From Rhizobium albus (GTDB lineage: Bacteria; Pseudomonadota; Alphaproteobacteria; Rhizobiales; Rhizobiaceae), in NCBI GenBank assembly GCA_030160035.1, contig BSNO01000004.1, positions 434,001-498,000 of the forward strand: a stretch of DNA of 64,000 nt, given 5' to 3'. How positions within the stretch are numbered: the stretch's first letter is position 1; each line of letters starts with the position of its first letter. Under the pieces are notes generated by a model that was given only the letters and a program-made list of their open reading frames with translations, had not been told where the DNA came from and did no database searches. The position numbers and the translations under genes are program-made. Shown in pieces: positions 43,292-53,170 of the stretch.

Positions 43292-44245
43292 TTAGCTCCG
43301 CGCCACCCAGTCGCGCAAGAGCCGGTTGGCGATGGTGCCATCCGGCGCCGTTGTCAGTTCGCCCTCGATTCGCTCTAAAAGGCGCACGGCCTCCTGCCGC
43401 GTGAACCAGCGGCAGTCCTCGAGCTCGTCACCGTCCATGGCAATGTCCATCGACAGCGCCTGCGCATAGAAGCCGACCATCATCGTATGCGGCATCGGCC
43501 AGGGCTGGCTGGCGTGATAGCGCACCTGCCCGACCGAGATGCCGGACTCCTCGTGGGTTTCGCGCCGGACGGCGTCTTCCATGGTTTCGCCTGGTTCCAG
43601 AAAGCCGGCGAGGCAGGAATAGAAGCCCGGTGGGAAATGCGGGCTGCGCCCAAGCAGGCAGCGATCCTCGGCTTCGTCGATGGCCAGCATGATGACGACG
43701 GGATCGGTGCGCGGAAAAAGCGTCGTGCCGCAGCCGCCTTCCGTTTCGGGGCAGCGACGGCGGTAGCCGCCGGCCTCGCTGACGGTTCGGCCGCCGCACA
43801 CGCCGCAAAATTGCGACGAAAGCGTCCAGTTCACCATCGCCGTACCCTGCGCGACGATGCCGACGGTCTCGTCCGGTAGCAGATGTTTCAGGTAGAGCCC
43901 ACGCGGCGCGAGCGCTTCGAGCCCTTCGGGCAGCGCCTCGACATCGGCCTTGAGCGGCATCGCGACCTGCGCGACTCCCTTGTCGTAGCCGAGCAGAATG
44001 GCGTTGGAACGATCGGGCGACAGCGCCTCGAAGGCGCTCAACGAGAGACCCGCCTGCGGCTCGCCTTGCCGGTTGTCGAGGAGAAGCTTGCCGCCGATGA
44101 AGCCGAAGATACGCGTTTTGGGAGCCGACAGCGCGTCCTCGAGGCATCCTGCCGGCCGCTTTTCAGAAAGCCGCTGCAGCCGGTTGCCGGCAAACGCCAC
44201 GCGGGCGCTGGGCTCGGCGCCGGTTCCGGTGAAGAGAGATGTCAT
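43292..44245 (-). CDS. nudC: NADH pyrophosphatase
   Basis: This 317-aa protein has the NudC zinc ribbon (CGVCG, then CPETEGGC), the Nudix box GFLEPGETMEDAVRRETHEE and the NudC-specific array SQPWPMPHTMM. It cleaves NADH to NMNH and AMP, and the family also removes NAD caps from RNA. I chose the ATG at 44245; an in-frame TTG at 44257 overlapping the HIT gene stop is also possible. It forms a unit with the HIT gene. Confidence 0.94.
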   Translation of the reverse strand: MTSLFTGTGAEPSARVAFAGNRLQRLSEKRPAGCLEDALSAPKTRIFGFIGGKLLLDNRQGEPQAGLSLSAFEALSPDRSNAILLGYDKGVAQVAMPLKADVEALPEGLEALAPRGLYLKHLLPDETVGIVAQGTAMVNWTLSSQFCGVCGGRTVSEAGGYRRRCPETEGGCGTTLFPRTDPVVIMLAIDEAEDRCLLGRSPHFPPGFYSCLAGFLEPGETMEDAVRRETHEESGISVGQVRYHASQPWPMPHTMMVGFYAQALSMDIAMDGDELEDCRWFTRQEAVRLLERIEGELTTAPDGTIANRLLRDWVARS

Positions 44246-44253
44246 GGGATCAG

Positions 44254-44658
44254 TCAAAGCTTTGCGAGAATGGAGGCGATGAGGCTGCGGGCGTCTTCTT
44301 TGTCATAAGGGGTGCGGGTGCCGACGCCCCAGACCGGGCCCGGCCAAGCCTCGTCGCCCTCGTTCCTGGCGATCACATGCATGTGGAGCTGGCGCACATG
44401 GTTGCCAAGCGCGCCGATGTTCAGCTTGAGACAGCCCGTCGCGTCCTTCAGCGCCTTGCCCGCCATGCCGAGTTCGAAGGTCAGCATCGTCTGGTCGAGC
44501 GGTGAGAGGTCGTGCAGTTCGCTCATCCCGTCGCGCTGCGGCACAAGGATGATCCAGGGCCAGCGCGCATCGTTCATCAGCCGCACCTGGCACAGGCCAA
44601 GGCTTGCCATGGCGATGCTGTCGTTTTCGAGCCGCTCGTCGAGCGTGAAGGATGCCAT
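44254..44658 (-). CDS. HIT-domain protein
   Basis: This 134-aa histidine-triad protein has the C-terminal motif RQLHMHVIARNEGD, the HxHx-type nucleotidyl hydrolase/transferase site, preceded by LKLNIGALGNHV. It is likely a nucleotide phosphoramidate or dinucleotide hydrolase of the cytoplasm. The ATG at 44658 is the start that fits the family. Its promoter must lie in the same 100-base gap as that of the SRP RNA, on the other strand. It is followed by nudC. Confidence 0.9.
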   Translation of the reverse strand: MASFTLDERLENDSIAMASLGLCQVRLMNDARWPWIILVPQRDGMSELHDLSPLDQTMLTFELGMAGKALKDATGCLKLNIGALGNHVRQLHMHVIARNEGDEAWPGPVWGVGTRTPYDKEDARSLIASILAKL

Positions 44659-44725
44659 ACGCGTTACTCCGTGCCCGGCGCGCGCGGATGTGCGAACGGC
44701 CTTGCCGCATTTTTCGCGCGCCGCC

Positions 44726-44754
44726 TTGCAATTGGCAAGCCTTTGAACGATATC
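44726..44754 (+). promoter_or_regulatory. Candidate sigma-70 promoter of the SRP RNA gene
   Basis: TTGCAA (44726-44731) and GATATC (44749-44754) are separated by 17 bases, matching a housekeeping promoter. The predicted start site falls at the first base-paired residues of the SRP RNA. Confidence 0.55.
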
Positions 44755-44756
44755 CG

Positions 44757-44862
44757 GGCCGGGAGGTTGGTGGTGGACGAACCACTCGCCAACCGGGTCA
44801 GGTCCGGAAGGAAGCAGCCCCAACGAGGAACGGTACGGGTCATCGTGCCAGCCTCCCACCTT
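44757..44862 (+). ncRNA. ffs: Signal recognition particle RNA (4.5S type)
   Basis: The conserved SRP helix 8 core GTCAGGTCCGGAAGGAAGCA runs from 44797 to 44816. The ends pair: GGGAGGTTGG (44761-44770) is fully complementary (with one G-U) to CCAGCCTCCC (44848-44857). Length near 100 nt is the short form usual in proteobacteria. The RNA binds Ffh and targets membrane proteins. Its position between a HIT gene and dnaX is a common alphaproteobacterial arrangement. Exact ends are estimated. Confidence 0.93.
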
Positions 44863-45042
44863 GACCGCTCTGGTGCGCATGCAGTTGCGGCACCATGTGG
44901 CTCAAGAGGCTCCAGGCAACGCACCCCCGCGTTGACGCGCGGGCCTCGGCAGGGCCAAGATGGCGGCCACCCCAGCGAGGATGACGGAAGACGCCATGAC
45001 CGCACCGATCGATCGCCGTGCAGACGGGACGCAGTGCGGCCG

Positions 45043-46974
45043 ATGAGCGGCATCGAGCGCAGTATGTGGGACAAGGACACGTCCGCCGAAGCGAACGGCG
45101 GCGAGTACCGCGTACTCGCCCGCAAATACCGGCCGCGCGATTTCGACGATCTCATCGGCCAGCAGCCGATGGTGCAGACCCTCACCAACGCCTTCCAGTC
45201 GGGGCGCATCGCCCAGGCTTATATGCTGACCGGCGTCCGCGGTGTCGGAAAGACCACCACGGCGCGTATCCTGGCGCGCGCACTGAATTACGAAACCGAG
45301 ACCGTGCATGAACCGTCGATCGACCTGCGCGTCTTCGGCGAACATTGCCGCGCGATCATCGAAGGCCGCCATGTCGACGTGATCGAGATGGACGCCGCCT
45401 CGCACACCGGCATCGACGATATCCGCGAAATCATCGAGCAGGTGCGCTATCGGCCGGTTTCGGCGCGCTACAAGGTCTACATCATCGACGAAGTGCACAT
45501 GCTGTCGACGCAGGCTTTCAACGGCCTGTTGAAGACGCTGGAAGAGCCGCCGGCGCATGTGAAATTCATTTTTGCGACGACCGAAATCCGCAAGGTGCCG
45601 ATCACGGTTCTGTCCCGTTGCCAGCGCTTCGATCTGCGGCGCATCGATGTGGGCCTGCTCGTCGATCATTTCCGCCGCGTGGCCGAAGCCGAAGACGTAC
45701 CGGCGGAAGATCTGGCGCTCGCCATGATCGCCCGTGCTGCCGAGGGATCGGCGCGCGATGGCCTGTCGCTGATGGATCAGGCGATCGCCCATGGCGGCGG
45801 CCGGATCGAAGCGGAAGCCGTTCGCTCCATGCTCGGCCTTGCCGATCGCGGCCGCATCGTCGATCTGTTCGAGCATGTCGCGCGTGGCGATGTCGCTGCG
45901 GCACTGTCTGAATTTGCAGGCCAATACGAAGCCGGCGCCAATCCGCCGGTGGTGCTGACCGACCTTGCCGATTTCACGCATCTGGTCACGCGGCTGAAAT
46001 TCGTGCCGGAAGCGGTCAACGATCCCTCCCTGTCCGAAACCGAGCGCACACGAGGCGCCGATTTTGCCGCTGGTCTCGGCGTGCCCGTCCTGTCGCGCCT
46101 GTGGCAGATGCTGCTGAAAGGCATCACCGAGACAGAGGCGTCCAACCGGCCCTATGCGACAGCGGAAATGGTGCTGATCAGGCTTGCCCATGCGGCGAGC
46201 CTGCCATCTCCCGAAGATGCCGCGCGTCGCGCATTGGAGCGCGCCGACGAGCCTTCTGCGGAAGGCCGGACAACCGACGCGGCGCCTTCCCGACCCTCAG
46301 GCGGCGGCGGGGCATCCGCGTCGTCGTCGGCGGCATTGCAGGTCGCGCAGCCGCAGATGCGCGCCATGCCGCAGCAACAGCCGCGCCAGAACGGCGCGAT
46401 CCTGCGGGCCGTGGCCTCGACGCCTGAGCCACAGCGGCAAGAGGCGCCTGCGCAAGCATCCGCTCCAGAGCCCATAAGCAACGCCGCAGCAGAGCCGACG
46501 CCTGCCGAGCAATCCGACGATGACGACTGGACGGGGCCGACCACGCTTGCGGAAATCGTGGCGCTTGCCGACGAGAACCGGGACATAAGGCTGAAAGTGC
46601 TTTTGCGGACGGCGTTACGCCCGGTTCGCATCGAGCCCGGCCGGATCGAGGCGGCTGTCGGCGGCGAAGCGCCTAAGACCTTCCTCAACGATCTGAGCGT
46701 CGCTTTGGAGAAATGGACCGGCCGCCGCTGGATCGTGATGCTGAGCCGCGAAGAGGGCGAAGCGACGCTTGCCGAGCAGGAAACCGGCGCGCGCAATCTT
46801 CTCGTGCGGGATGCGAAGGAAGATCCGGACGTCGCCGCGATCCTTGCGCGCTTTCCGGGCGCGCGGATCACCGACGTCCGCATATCGACCGAAGGGGAAG
46901 CGGATGCGGAGATCGCGCCGCAATCCGCCGAAGGGGATATCCTCCCCGATGCCGACGAGGCCGGCGACGACTAG
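45043..46974 (+). CDS. dnaX: DNA polymerase III subunits tau/gamma
   Basis: This 643-aa clamp-loader ATPase has RVLARKYRPRDFDDLIGQ at the start, Walker A GVRGVGKTT, Walker B YIIDEVHML and sensor 1 FIFATTEIRKVP. The zinc module between the Walker motifs has only one cysteine (C102) instead of four, so it probably binds no zinc. After residue 400 comes a Pro/Ala/Gln-rich linker and a C-terminal domain (from about 510) for binding the polymerase core. No clear programmed frameshift site was seen. The start at 45043 follows the SRP RNA by about 180 bases. Confidence 0.96.
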   Translation: MSGIERSMWDKDTSAEANGGEYRVLARKYRPRDFDDLIGQQPMVQTLTNAFQSGRIAQAYMLTGVRGVGKTTTARILARALNYETETVHEPSIDLRVFGEHCRAIIEGRHVDVIEMDAASHTGIDDIREIIEQVRYRPVSARYKVYIIDEVHMLSTQAFNGLLKTLEEPPAHVKFIFATTEIRKVPITVLSRCQRFDLRRIDVGLLVDHFRRVAEAEDVPAEDLALAMIARAAEGSARDGLSLMDQAIAHGGGRIEAEAVRSMLGLADRGRIVDLFEHVARGDVAAALSEFAGQYEAGANPPVVLTDLADFTHLVTRLKFVPEAVNDPSLSETERTRGADFAAGLGVPVLSRLWQMLLKGITETEASNRPYATAEMVLIRLAHAASLPSPEDAARRALERADEPSAEGRTTDAAPSRPSGGGGASASSSAALQVAQPQMRAMPQQQPRQNGAILRAVASTPEPQRQEAPAQASAPEPISNAAAEPTPAEQSDDDDWTGPTTLAEIVALADENRDIRLKVLLRTALRPVRIEPGRIEAAVGGEAPKTFLNDLSVALEKWTGRRWIVMLSREEGEATLAEQETGARNLLVRDAKEDPDVAAILARFPGARITDVRISTEGEADAEIAPQSAEGDILPDADEAGDD

Positions 46975-47017
46975 AAGATGCCGTCCGTGACGGCTGTGCA
47001 AGAATGGAGACGATACG

Positions 47018-47341
47018 ATGCGCGACATCATGGGCATGATGGGCAAGCTGAAGGAAATGCAGGACAAGATGGGCAGCCTGCAGGAAGAGATTGCAGCGCT
47101 TGAGGTGGAAGGCACCGCAGGCGGCGGTCTCGTGACCGTCAAGCTCAACGGCAAGGGCCACATGCTCGGCATGAAGGTCGATCCGTCCCTCTTCAAGGAA
47201 GAGGAGATCGAAGTCCTGGAAGACCTGATCATTGCCGCCCATAACGACGCCAAGGGCAAGGCCGAGACCGAACTGCAGAAGCGCACCCAGGAGCTGACCG
47301 CCGGCCTGCCGATCCCGCCCGGTATGAAGCTGCCTTTTTAG
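47018..47341 (+). CDS. YbaB/EbfC family nucleoid-associated protein
   Basis: This 107-aa protein begins [20 protein letters not shown], the N-terminal helix of the YbaB group, followed by the central sheet [20 protein letters not shown] and a C-terminal helix. Members form dimers that bind DNA. It sits between dnaX and recR, the standard order, and is probably co-transcribed with both. Confidence 0.95.
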   Translation: MRDIMGMMGKLKEMQDKMGSLQEEIAALEVEGTAGGGLVTVKLNGKGHMLGMKVDPSLFKEEEIEVLEDLIIAAHNDAKGKAETELQKRTQELTAGLPIPPGMKLPF

Positions 47342-47400
47342 GCCGGACACACCGTTCGACCGCCTGTTCATCAAACCGGTGATCGGCTAGACAACGGCCC

Positions 47401-48006
47401 ATGGCAAAACGCGTCACCGGTCCCGAAATCGAACGTTTGATCCAGCTTCTGGCTCGTATTCCGGGCTTGGGCCCACGGTCTGCTCGGCGTGCGGCCTTGC
47501 ATCTCATCAAGAAGAAGGAGCCACTGCTCGCGCCGCTTGCCGATGCTTTGGCGGTGGCGCGGGACAAGGTGGGCGTCTGCTCGCGCTGCGGCAATGTGGA
47601 TACCGCCGATCCATGCGCGGTCTGCGCGGATCCCCAGCGGGATCAGTCCGTGATCATCGTCGTGGAAGATGTCGCCGATCTCTGGGCGCTGGAGCGCGCC
47701 GGCGCCATGAACGTCGCCTATCACGTGCTCGGCGGAACGCTGTCGCCGCTCGACGGAGTAGGGCCCGATGATCTGAACATCGCTGGGCTCGTCGAGCGGG
47801 TCGCAGCCGGCGGCATCGTCGAGATCGTGTTGGCCGTCAACGCGACCGTCGAAGGTCAGACGACCGCGCATTACATCACTGATCGCCTTGCCGGAATGGA
47901 CGTAAAGATTACCCGGCTCGCGCACGGAGTGCCTGTCGGAGGCGAGCTCGACTATCTCGACGAAGGCACATTGTCTGCGGCGCTTCGTGCGCGCACCAAC
48001 TTCTAG
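47401..48006 (+). CDS. recR: Recombination protein RecR
   Basis: This 201-aa protein has the N-terminal helix-hairpin-helix ([17 protein letters not shown]), the zinc finger [16 protein letters not shown] and the Toprim domain with [12 protein letters not shown] and the loop [12 protein letters not shown]. With RecF and RecO it loads RecA at single-strand gaps. Length is normal. A hairpin follows its stop, but its T-tract belongs to the opposite strand. Confidence 0.97.
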   Translation: MAKRVTGPEIERLIQLLARIPGLGPRSARRAALHLIKKKEPLLAPLADALAVARDKVGVCSRCGNVDTADPCAVCADPQRDQSVIIVVEDVADLWALERAGAMNVAYHVLGGTLSPLDGVGPDDLNIAGLVERVAAGGIVEIVLAVNATVEGQTTAHYITDRLAGMDVKITRLAHGVPVGGELDYLDEGTLSAALRARTNF

Positions 48007-48017
48007 GCAGCTCCGAA

Positions 48018-48056
48018 CAAAAAAATGCCGCCACAGGAGAACCCGCAGCGGCATTT
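48018..48056 (-). terminator. Rho-independent terminator of the SH3-domain gene
   Basis: ATGCCGC (48025-48031) pairs with GCGGCAT (48049-48055). On the minus strand this hairpin is followed by a run of seven or eight T residues. On the plus strand it may also help to end recR transcription. Confidence 0.82.
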
Positions 48057-48081
48057 CGGACGCAAGAACCGCTAGTTCGGC

Positions 48082-48762
48082 TTAGCGATAGACATAAACG
48101 ATCTGGCGGCTAGCCGGATCGACGAGAACCGGCTGGCTGTTCACGTTCACATAGCGATATTCGTAGTCCGGTACTTCGCGCAGTTCCACCGTGTCCGGAA
48201 CCTGCGCGCCGACGACGACTTCGCCTTCGAGATAGACAGGCTCGGCAGCATTGCTGGTGACATAGGTCGTGACGGTTTCCGGCGGATCGATGACGCCAGC
48301 GGTCGTGCCGGCTGCGGCAGCGCCGGCGACGCCGCCTACGACTGCACCGATCGGACCGCCGATAAGGGCGCCAGCGACTGCGCCGGTTGCGCCACCCATG
48401 ACGGCGCCATCGGTTGCGGAGCCTTCGTCATAGGTCGTGACCGGCACGCCGACATCCTGGTAGCGCTCCGTGACGACGACTGTTTCGCCCGAGAGGTCAG
48501 CGGTGAGGTAGTCCGAGTAAGCCCAGCCTTCGCCGCCGGCACCCGACACCTGGCACCACTTGGAGCCTTCGAGGCAGCCATTGATCGTGGCTTGCTCACC
48601 GGTGTTGATGACGCCCGTGACCGGGAACTGCGGGCCAGGGCCCGAACGAATGTTGAGGTCGGCGGTGGCCGAAGCCGTCGTTTGTGCGAATGCGGCGCCT
48701 GATGCCAGAAGAGCGGCGCCGACGATTGTCGCGGACGCGATTTTCGTAAAGCGGGTGGTCAT
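48082..48762 (-). CDS. Secreted SH3 / DUF1236-type protein with glycine-zipper
   Basis: This 226-aa protein has a Sec signal peptide (ATIVGAALLASGAAFAQ), a bacterial SH3 domain (LNIRSGPGPQFPVTGVI to WAYSDYL), a glycine-zipper segment of GG/GA repeats (about residues 115-150) and a DUF1236-like C-terminal part (PVLVDPASRQIVYVYR). Such proteins are common in the rhizobial periplasm; function is unknown. AAAGGAG precedes the ATG by eight bases; upstream codons to 48849 are leader. Confidence 0.85.
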   Translation of the reverse strand: MTTRFTKIASATIVGAALLASGAAFAQTTASATADLNIRSGPGPQFPVTGVINTGEQATINGCLEGSKWCQVSGAGGEGWAYSDYLTADLSGETVVVTERYQDVGVPVTTYDEGSATDGAVMGGATGAVAGALIGGPIGAVVGGVAGAAAAGTTAGVIDPPETVTTYVTSNAAEPVYLEGEVVVGAQVPDTVELREVPDYEYRYVNVNSQPVLVDPASRQIVYVYR

Positions 48763-48936
48763 GATCAGGAACTCCTTTGTGGCGTTGTTCTTGTTGTTGT
48801 TCACGAGATTTTGTTCTTGTGTCCCTACGCCGCCTTTAACGAACCGCATCCGGCTTCGTTCCCTGTCGCCTTCAGTCCGCCTTCACGCTTCGTTACGGTC
48901 GTGCAAGATGATTCGGGTTGCTCGAGGGGGAAGCAC

Positions 48937-50175
48937 ATGGTCCTGAGATTTGTGACGGCACTCGCCGCCTTAGTGGCGTTGGCGACCTCCGTTGCGGCCC
49001 AGTCTCGCGGCGACACGGAAGTACGGTTCCGCGCCTTTCTGGAAAACGACATTCGCGCGGAAGCGGCGCGCGCGGGGGTGTCGGGCCAAACCTTCGCAGC
49101 AGCATTCAGTGGCGTGTCGCTCGACTGGGACCTGCCGGACCTCGTGCCGCCGGGCAGCGCACCGCCGGCAGAGCGGCGCCAGTCACAGGCGGAATTCCGC
49201 TCGCCCGCCGCTTACTTCTCCGAGCAGAGCCTGCAGGGCCTCGCGTCCAGTGGCCGTTCGCTTGCGCAGCGCTATCAGCCGGTCTTGCAGCAGATCGAGG
49301 CGCGCTATGGGGTTCCCGGTCATTTCCTGGTTGCGATCTGGGGGCGTGAATCCGGTTTCGGCCAGGCGGCAATTCCGCACTCGGCCATTCGGGTGCTGGC
49401 CACCAAGGCCTTCATGTCCACGCGTCCGGACCTTTTTCGCCGCGAACTGATCGCAGCTCTGCAGATCCTCGAGCGTGGCGACATTTCACCGGCCGCGATG
49501 AAGAGCTCCTGGGCCGGCGCCATGGGTCAGCCGCAGTTTCTGCCGTCGAGCTACCTGGAATATGCGGTCGATTTCGACGGCGACGGGCGCCGCGACATCT
49601 GGAATTCGGTGCCCGACGCGCTCGCATCGATCGCGAACTATCTTGCCCAGAAGGGCTGGCAGCGCGGCCGCGACTGGGGCTTCGAAGTGGTGATACCCGA
49701 TGGCGTCTCCTGCGCGCAGGAAGGCCCCGATCGTGCGCGGACGATTGCGGAGTGGGAGCAGATGGGCATCCGCCGCATTTCCGGCAATGCCTTTCCCGAG
49801 CATGAGCGCCGCGGCGCGGGGATGATGCTCGTGCCGGCCGGCCGGCACGGCCCGGAATTCATCGTGACCCCAAATTTCTACGTCTTCAAGGAATACAACA
49901 ACTCCGACAATTACGCGCTCTTCGTTGGCAATCTCGGCGACCGCATTGCCTATGGCTCCGGCGGTTTTCGCGGCAGCTGGGGCAATGTCGGCACGATGTT
50001 GCGCTCCGATATCGCCAGCATGCAGCGGTCGCTCGAGGGTGCTGGATATGACGTGGGCGGCGCCGATGGCCTTCCCGGCTTCAAGACGCGCCGTTCGATC
50101 GGTGAGTGGCAGGCCCGGGCCGGACGCGCGCCGACCTGCTTCCCCGATCGCGATCTGGTTTCGACCATTCGATAG
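48937..50175 (+). CDS. Lytic murein transglycosylase (MltB family)
   Basis: This 412-aa periplasmic enzyme has a Sec signal (LRFVTALAALVALATSVAAQ), an SLT-2/MltB catalytic domain with the glutamate in AIWGRESGFGQ and SWAGAMGQPQFLPSSYLEYA, and a C-terminal peptidoglycan-binding domain (SMQRSLEGAGYDVGGADGLP). It cleaves the glycan strand to leave 1,6-anhydro ends. No lipobox is seen, so it is soluble. GAGGGGGA lies before the ATG. The M20 gene follows after 57 bases. Confidence 0.93.
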   Translation: MVLRFVTALAALVALATSVAAQSRGDTEVRFRAFLENDIRAEAARAGVSGQTFAAAFSGVSLDWDLPDLVPPGSAPPAERRQSQAEFRSPAAYFSEQSLQGLASSGRSLAQRYQPVLQQIEARYGVPGHFLVAIWGRESGFGQAAIPHSAIRVLATKAFMSTRPDLFRRELIAALQILERGDISPAAMKSSWAGAMGQPQFLPSSYLEYAVDFDGDGRRDIWNSVPDALASIANYLAQKGWQRGRDWGFEVVIPDGVSCAQEGPDRARTIAEWEQMGIRRISGNAFPEHERRGAGMMLVPAGRHGPEFIVTPNFYVFKEYNNSDNYALFVGNLGDRIAYGSGGFRGSWGNVGTMLRSDIASMQRSLEGAGYDVGGADGLPGFKTRRSIGEWQARAGRAPTCFPDRDLVSTIR

Positions 50176-50232
50176 GTTCTTGCAATCGCAGGCTGCCTCG
50201 GTTCAACTGCCTCCGCGTGATGCGGGGGTTGA

Positions 50233-51558
50233 ATGCGGGTGAGCATGAGGAACGGGAACGCCGAGCGGCTGGCAGGTCGGATCGAGACGATGCGTGCCGA
50301 TCTCGTGGCGTTGACCCAGGACCTCATCCGCATTCCGACGCTGAACCCGCCCGGCGAAAACTATCGCGATATCTGCGACTATCTGGACAAGCGACTGACC
50401 GCCTCGGGCTTTGCAACGCAGTTGCTGCGCGCTGAAGGAACTCCAGGCGACAGCACGCGCTACCCGCGCTGGAACATCGTCGCTCGACGAGAAGGCCGTG
50501 TGCCCGGCCAGTGCGTTCACTTCAATTCCCATACGGACGTGGTCGAGACGGGCAAGGGCTGGACTGTCGATCCCTTCGGCGGGGTCGTCAAGGACGGGCG
50601 CGTCTACGGGCGCGGCGCCTGCGACATGAAGGGCGGCCTTGCCGCATCAATCATCGCGGCGGAAGCTTTCATCGCCGAGAACCCGGATTTTGCTGGGGCC
50701 ATCGAGATTTCCGGCACGGCCGATGAAGAGACCGGTGGCTACGGCGGCGTCGCCTGGCTTGCCGAAAAAGGCTATTTCTCGCCCGAACGCGTCCAGCACG
50801 TCATCATTCCCGAACCGCTGAACAAGGACCGCGTCTGCCTCGGGCACCGCGGGGTCTGGTGGGCCGAGATCGAGACCAAGGGCAGGATCGCGCATGGCTC
50901 GATGCCGTTTCTCGGCGACTGCGCGGTGCGCCACATGGGGGCGGTGATGCGCGCCATGGAGGACGATCTCTTCCCCAAGCTCGCGGCCAAATCGACGTCC
51001 ATGCCCGTCGTGCCGGACGGTGCGCGCAACTCCACCATGAACATCAATTCGCTCCATGGCGGCCAGGCTGAGCCTGAAGCGGATTACACCGGCTTCCCGT
51101 CGGCCTGCGTGCCGGATTCGGCCCGCATGGTGATCGACCGGCGCTATCTGATCGAGGAGAATGCCGAAGAGGTGCGCGGCGAAATCGTCGATCTGCTCGA
51201 GGGGCTGAAGGCCGGTCGCAAGGATTTCGATTACGCCTTGAAGGAGCTCTGGCAGGTAAGCCCGACCATGACCGAGCGCGATGCGCCCGTGGTCGTGGCC
51301 GTGGCCGATGCCATCGAGACGGTGCTGAAGCGTCCGCCGGTCTATGTCGTGTCGCCCGGCACCTACGACCAGAAGCATATCGACCGCATCGGCAAGCTCA
51401 AGAACTGCATCGCCTACGGACCCGGCATCCTCGACTTGGCACACCAGCCGGATGAGTATGTGTGCATCGACGACATGGTGGAAAGCGCGACCATCATGGC
51501 CGTAGCGATCGGCGACCTGCTTGCCGGCGGTGCCGCTTCGGCTAAGGTTGGAAAATGA
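50233..51558 (+). CDS. M20-family deacylase (ArgE/DapE-like)
   Basis: This 441-aa di-zinc hydrolase has ligands in HFNSHTDVV (H100, D102 region), RGACDMKGG (D131), TADEETGG (E165-E166) and a late DLAHQPDEY histidine. Members cleave N-acyl groups from amino acids or hydrolyse small peptides. Specificity is not evident. It precedes a full peptide ABC importer by 40 bases, so it probably processes what that system imports. Confidence 0.88.
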   Translation: MRVSMRNGNAERLAGRIETMRADLVALTQDLIRIPTLNPPGENYRDICDYLDKRLTASGFATQLLRAEGTPGDSTRYPRWNIVARREGRVPGQCVHFNSHTDVVETGKGWTVDPFGGVVKDGRVYGRGACDMKGGLAASIIAAEAFIAENPDFAGAIEISGTADEETGGYGGVAWLAEKGYFSPERVQHVIIPEPLNKDRVCLGHRGVWWAEIETKGRIAHGSMPFLGDCAVRHMGAVMRAMEDDLFPKLAAKSTSMPVVPDGARNSTMNINSLHGGQAEPEADYTGFPSACVPDSARMVIDRRYLIEENAEEVRGEIVDLLEGLKAGRKDFDYALKELWQVSPTMTERDAPVVVAVADAIETVLKRPPVYVVSPGTYDQKHIDRIGKLKNCIAYGPGILDLAHQPDEYVCIDDMVESATIMAVAIGDLLAGGAASAKVGK

Positions 51559-51598
51559 CGCCCGTGCCAAGGCCGGCGGGATCAACGGAGTGACGATC

Positions 51599-53083
51599 AT
51601 GAGCAAGCGTTTTGCCATCGGTGCCGCGGCTGCGGCCCTTCTTCTCGGATCGACCGCCCTGGCCGGCGCGCAGGAAACCGGCGCGACGATCGGCATGCAA
51701 CTGGAGCCACCGAACCTCGATCCGACCGCAGGCGCCGCGGCTGCGATCGACGAGGTGGTCTACGCGAATGTGTTCGAGGGTCTGACGCGCTTTGCCGCCG
51801 ATGGCACGATCGTTCCGGCGCTCGCGCGCGAATGGTCGATCTCGGACGACGGCCTCACCTACACATTTACGCTAGCCGACGATGTCACCTTTCATGACGG
51901 TTCGGCCTTCGATGCGGAAGACGTCGTCTTCTCGCTGACGCGCGCCATGGCCGAGGAGTCGACCAACGCGCAAAAGGTGCTGTTCGAGGACATCGCCAGC
52001 GTCGAGGCGATCGATCCGGCGACGGTCGAGGTGACGCTCAGCGAGCCGAATGGCTCGTTTCTGTTCAACATGGCCTGGGGCGATGCGGTGATCGTCGCGG
52101 AGGAAAGTGCCGGTTCGAACGCGACCAATCCAGTCGGCACCGGGCCGTTCCGCTTCGAAAACTGGGTGCAGGGCGACAGCGTCACGCTTGCCCGGTCCGA
52201 CACCTATTGGGGCGAGCCTCCGGCGCTCGAAACCGTCACCTTCAAGTTCATTGCCGATCCGACCGCTGCCTTTGCGGCGATGATGGCCGGCGATATAGAT
52301 GCCTTTCCTAATTTCCCGGCGCCTGAAAATCTGGTGCAGTTCGAGGCCGATCCGCGCTTTGCCGTGATCATCGGGTCGACGGAAGGCGAGACGGTTCTCG
52401 GCATCAACAATTCCAAGGCGCCCTTCGACGATGTGCGCGTGCGCGAGGCGATCGCCCATGCGATAGACCGGCAGGCGCTGATCGACGGCGCGCTCTTCGG
52501 CTACGGCACGCCGATCGGCAGCCACTTCGCGCCGCATCATCCCGCTTACCTCGACCTGACGGAGCAATCGAATTACGACCCGGAGCGCTCGCGCACGCTT
52601 CTGGAAGAGGCGGGCCTGTCCGATGGCATCAGCGTGACGCTGAAGTTGCCACCGCCGTCCTACGCCCGCCGCGGCGGCGAGATCGTCGCTTCCCAACTGC
52701 GCGAGGTTGGCATCAATGCGGAGATCGTCACGCTGGAATGGGCGCAATGGCTGGAGCAGGTCTTCACCAATGCCGATTTCGACCTGACGATCGTCTCCCA
52801 CACCGAGCCGCTGGACATCAACATCTACGCCCGCGACGACTATTATTTCCGCTACCAAAGCGATCAATTCAAAGCGATCATGGCGGAGCTGGATGAAACC
52901 TCAGATGAGGCGGCTAGAAACGAGATCCTCAAGCGGGCTCAGCAGCAGATCGCCGACGACTACGTGAACGCCTTCCTGTTCCAGCTGCCGAAGACCGGCG
53001 TCGCCGACGCTCGGCTGAAGGGCCTCTGGGAAAATGCGCCGACCCAGGCAAACGATATGACCGGCGTCTACTGGGAGGAGTAA
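51599..53083 (+). CDS. Dipeptide-type ABC transporter substrate-binding protein
   Basis: This 494-aa family 5 binding protein has a Sec signal (IGAAAAALLLGSTALAGAQ) and the family features NVFEGLTRFAADGTIVPALA, the FHDGSAFDAEDVVFSL block and RVREAIAHAIDRQALI. It binds short peptides or acyl-amino acids in the periplasm. The ATG at 51599 follows GGAG; codons further upstream overlap the M20 gene. It is the first of four transporter genes. Confidence 0.93.
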   Translation: MSKRFAIGAAAAALLLGSTALAGAQETGATIGMQLEPPNLDPTAGAAAAIDEVVYANVFEGLTRFAADGTIVPALAREWSISDDGLTYTFTLADDVTFHDGSAFDAEDVVFSLTRAMAEESTNAQKVLFEDIASVEAIDPATVEVTLSEPNGSFLFNMAWGDAVIVAEESAGSNATNPVGTGPFRFENWVQGDSVTLARSDTYWGEPPALETVTFKFIADPTAAFAAMMAGDIDAFPNFPAPENLVQFEADPRFAVIIGSTEGETVLGINNSKAPFDDVRVREAIAHAIDRQALIDGALFGYGTPIGSHFAPHHPAYLDLTEQSNYDPERSRTLLEEAGLSDGISVTLKLPPPSYARRGGEIVASQLREVGINAEIVTLEWAQWLEQVFTNADFDLTIVSHTEPLDINIYARDDYYFRYQSDQFKAIMAELDETSDEAARNEILKRAQQQIADDYVNAFLFQLPKTGVADARLKGLWENAPTQANDMTGVYWEE

Positions 53084-53170
53084 CGCACAACGCCGAGGGC
53101 CGAACATGACGGGCGTTGCCTTTAACGGCTGGTTGGCGCTGGGGGTTGCGCGGCCTCGAGGCAGGCACGC

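Noticed and set aside
44902-46191. A 429-codon open frame opposite dnaX
   Set aside because: DnaX motifs on the plus strand are complete; the antisense product has no recognisable domain.
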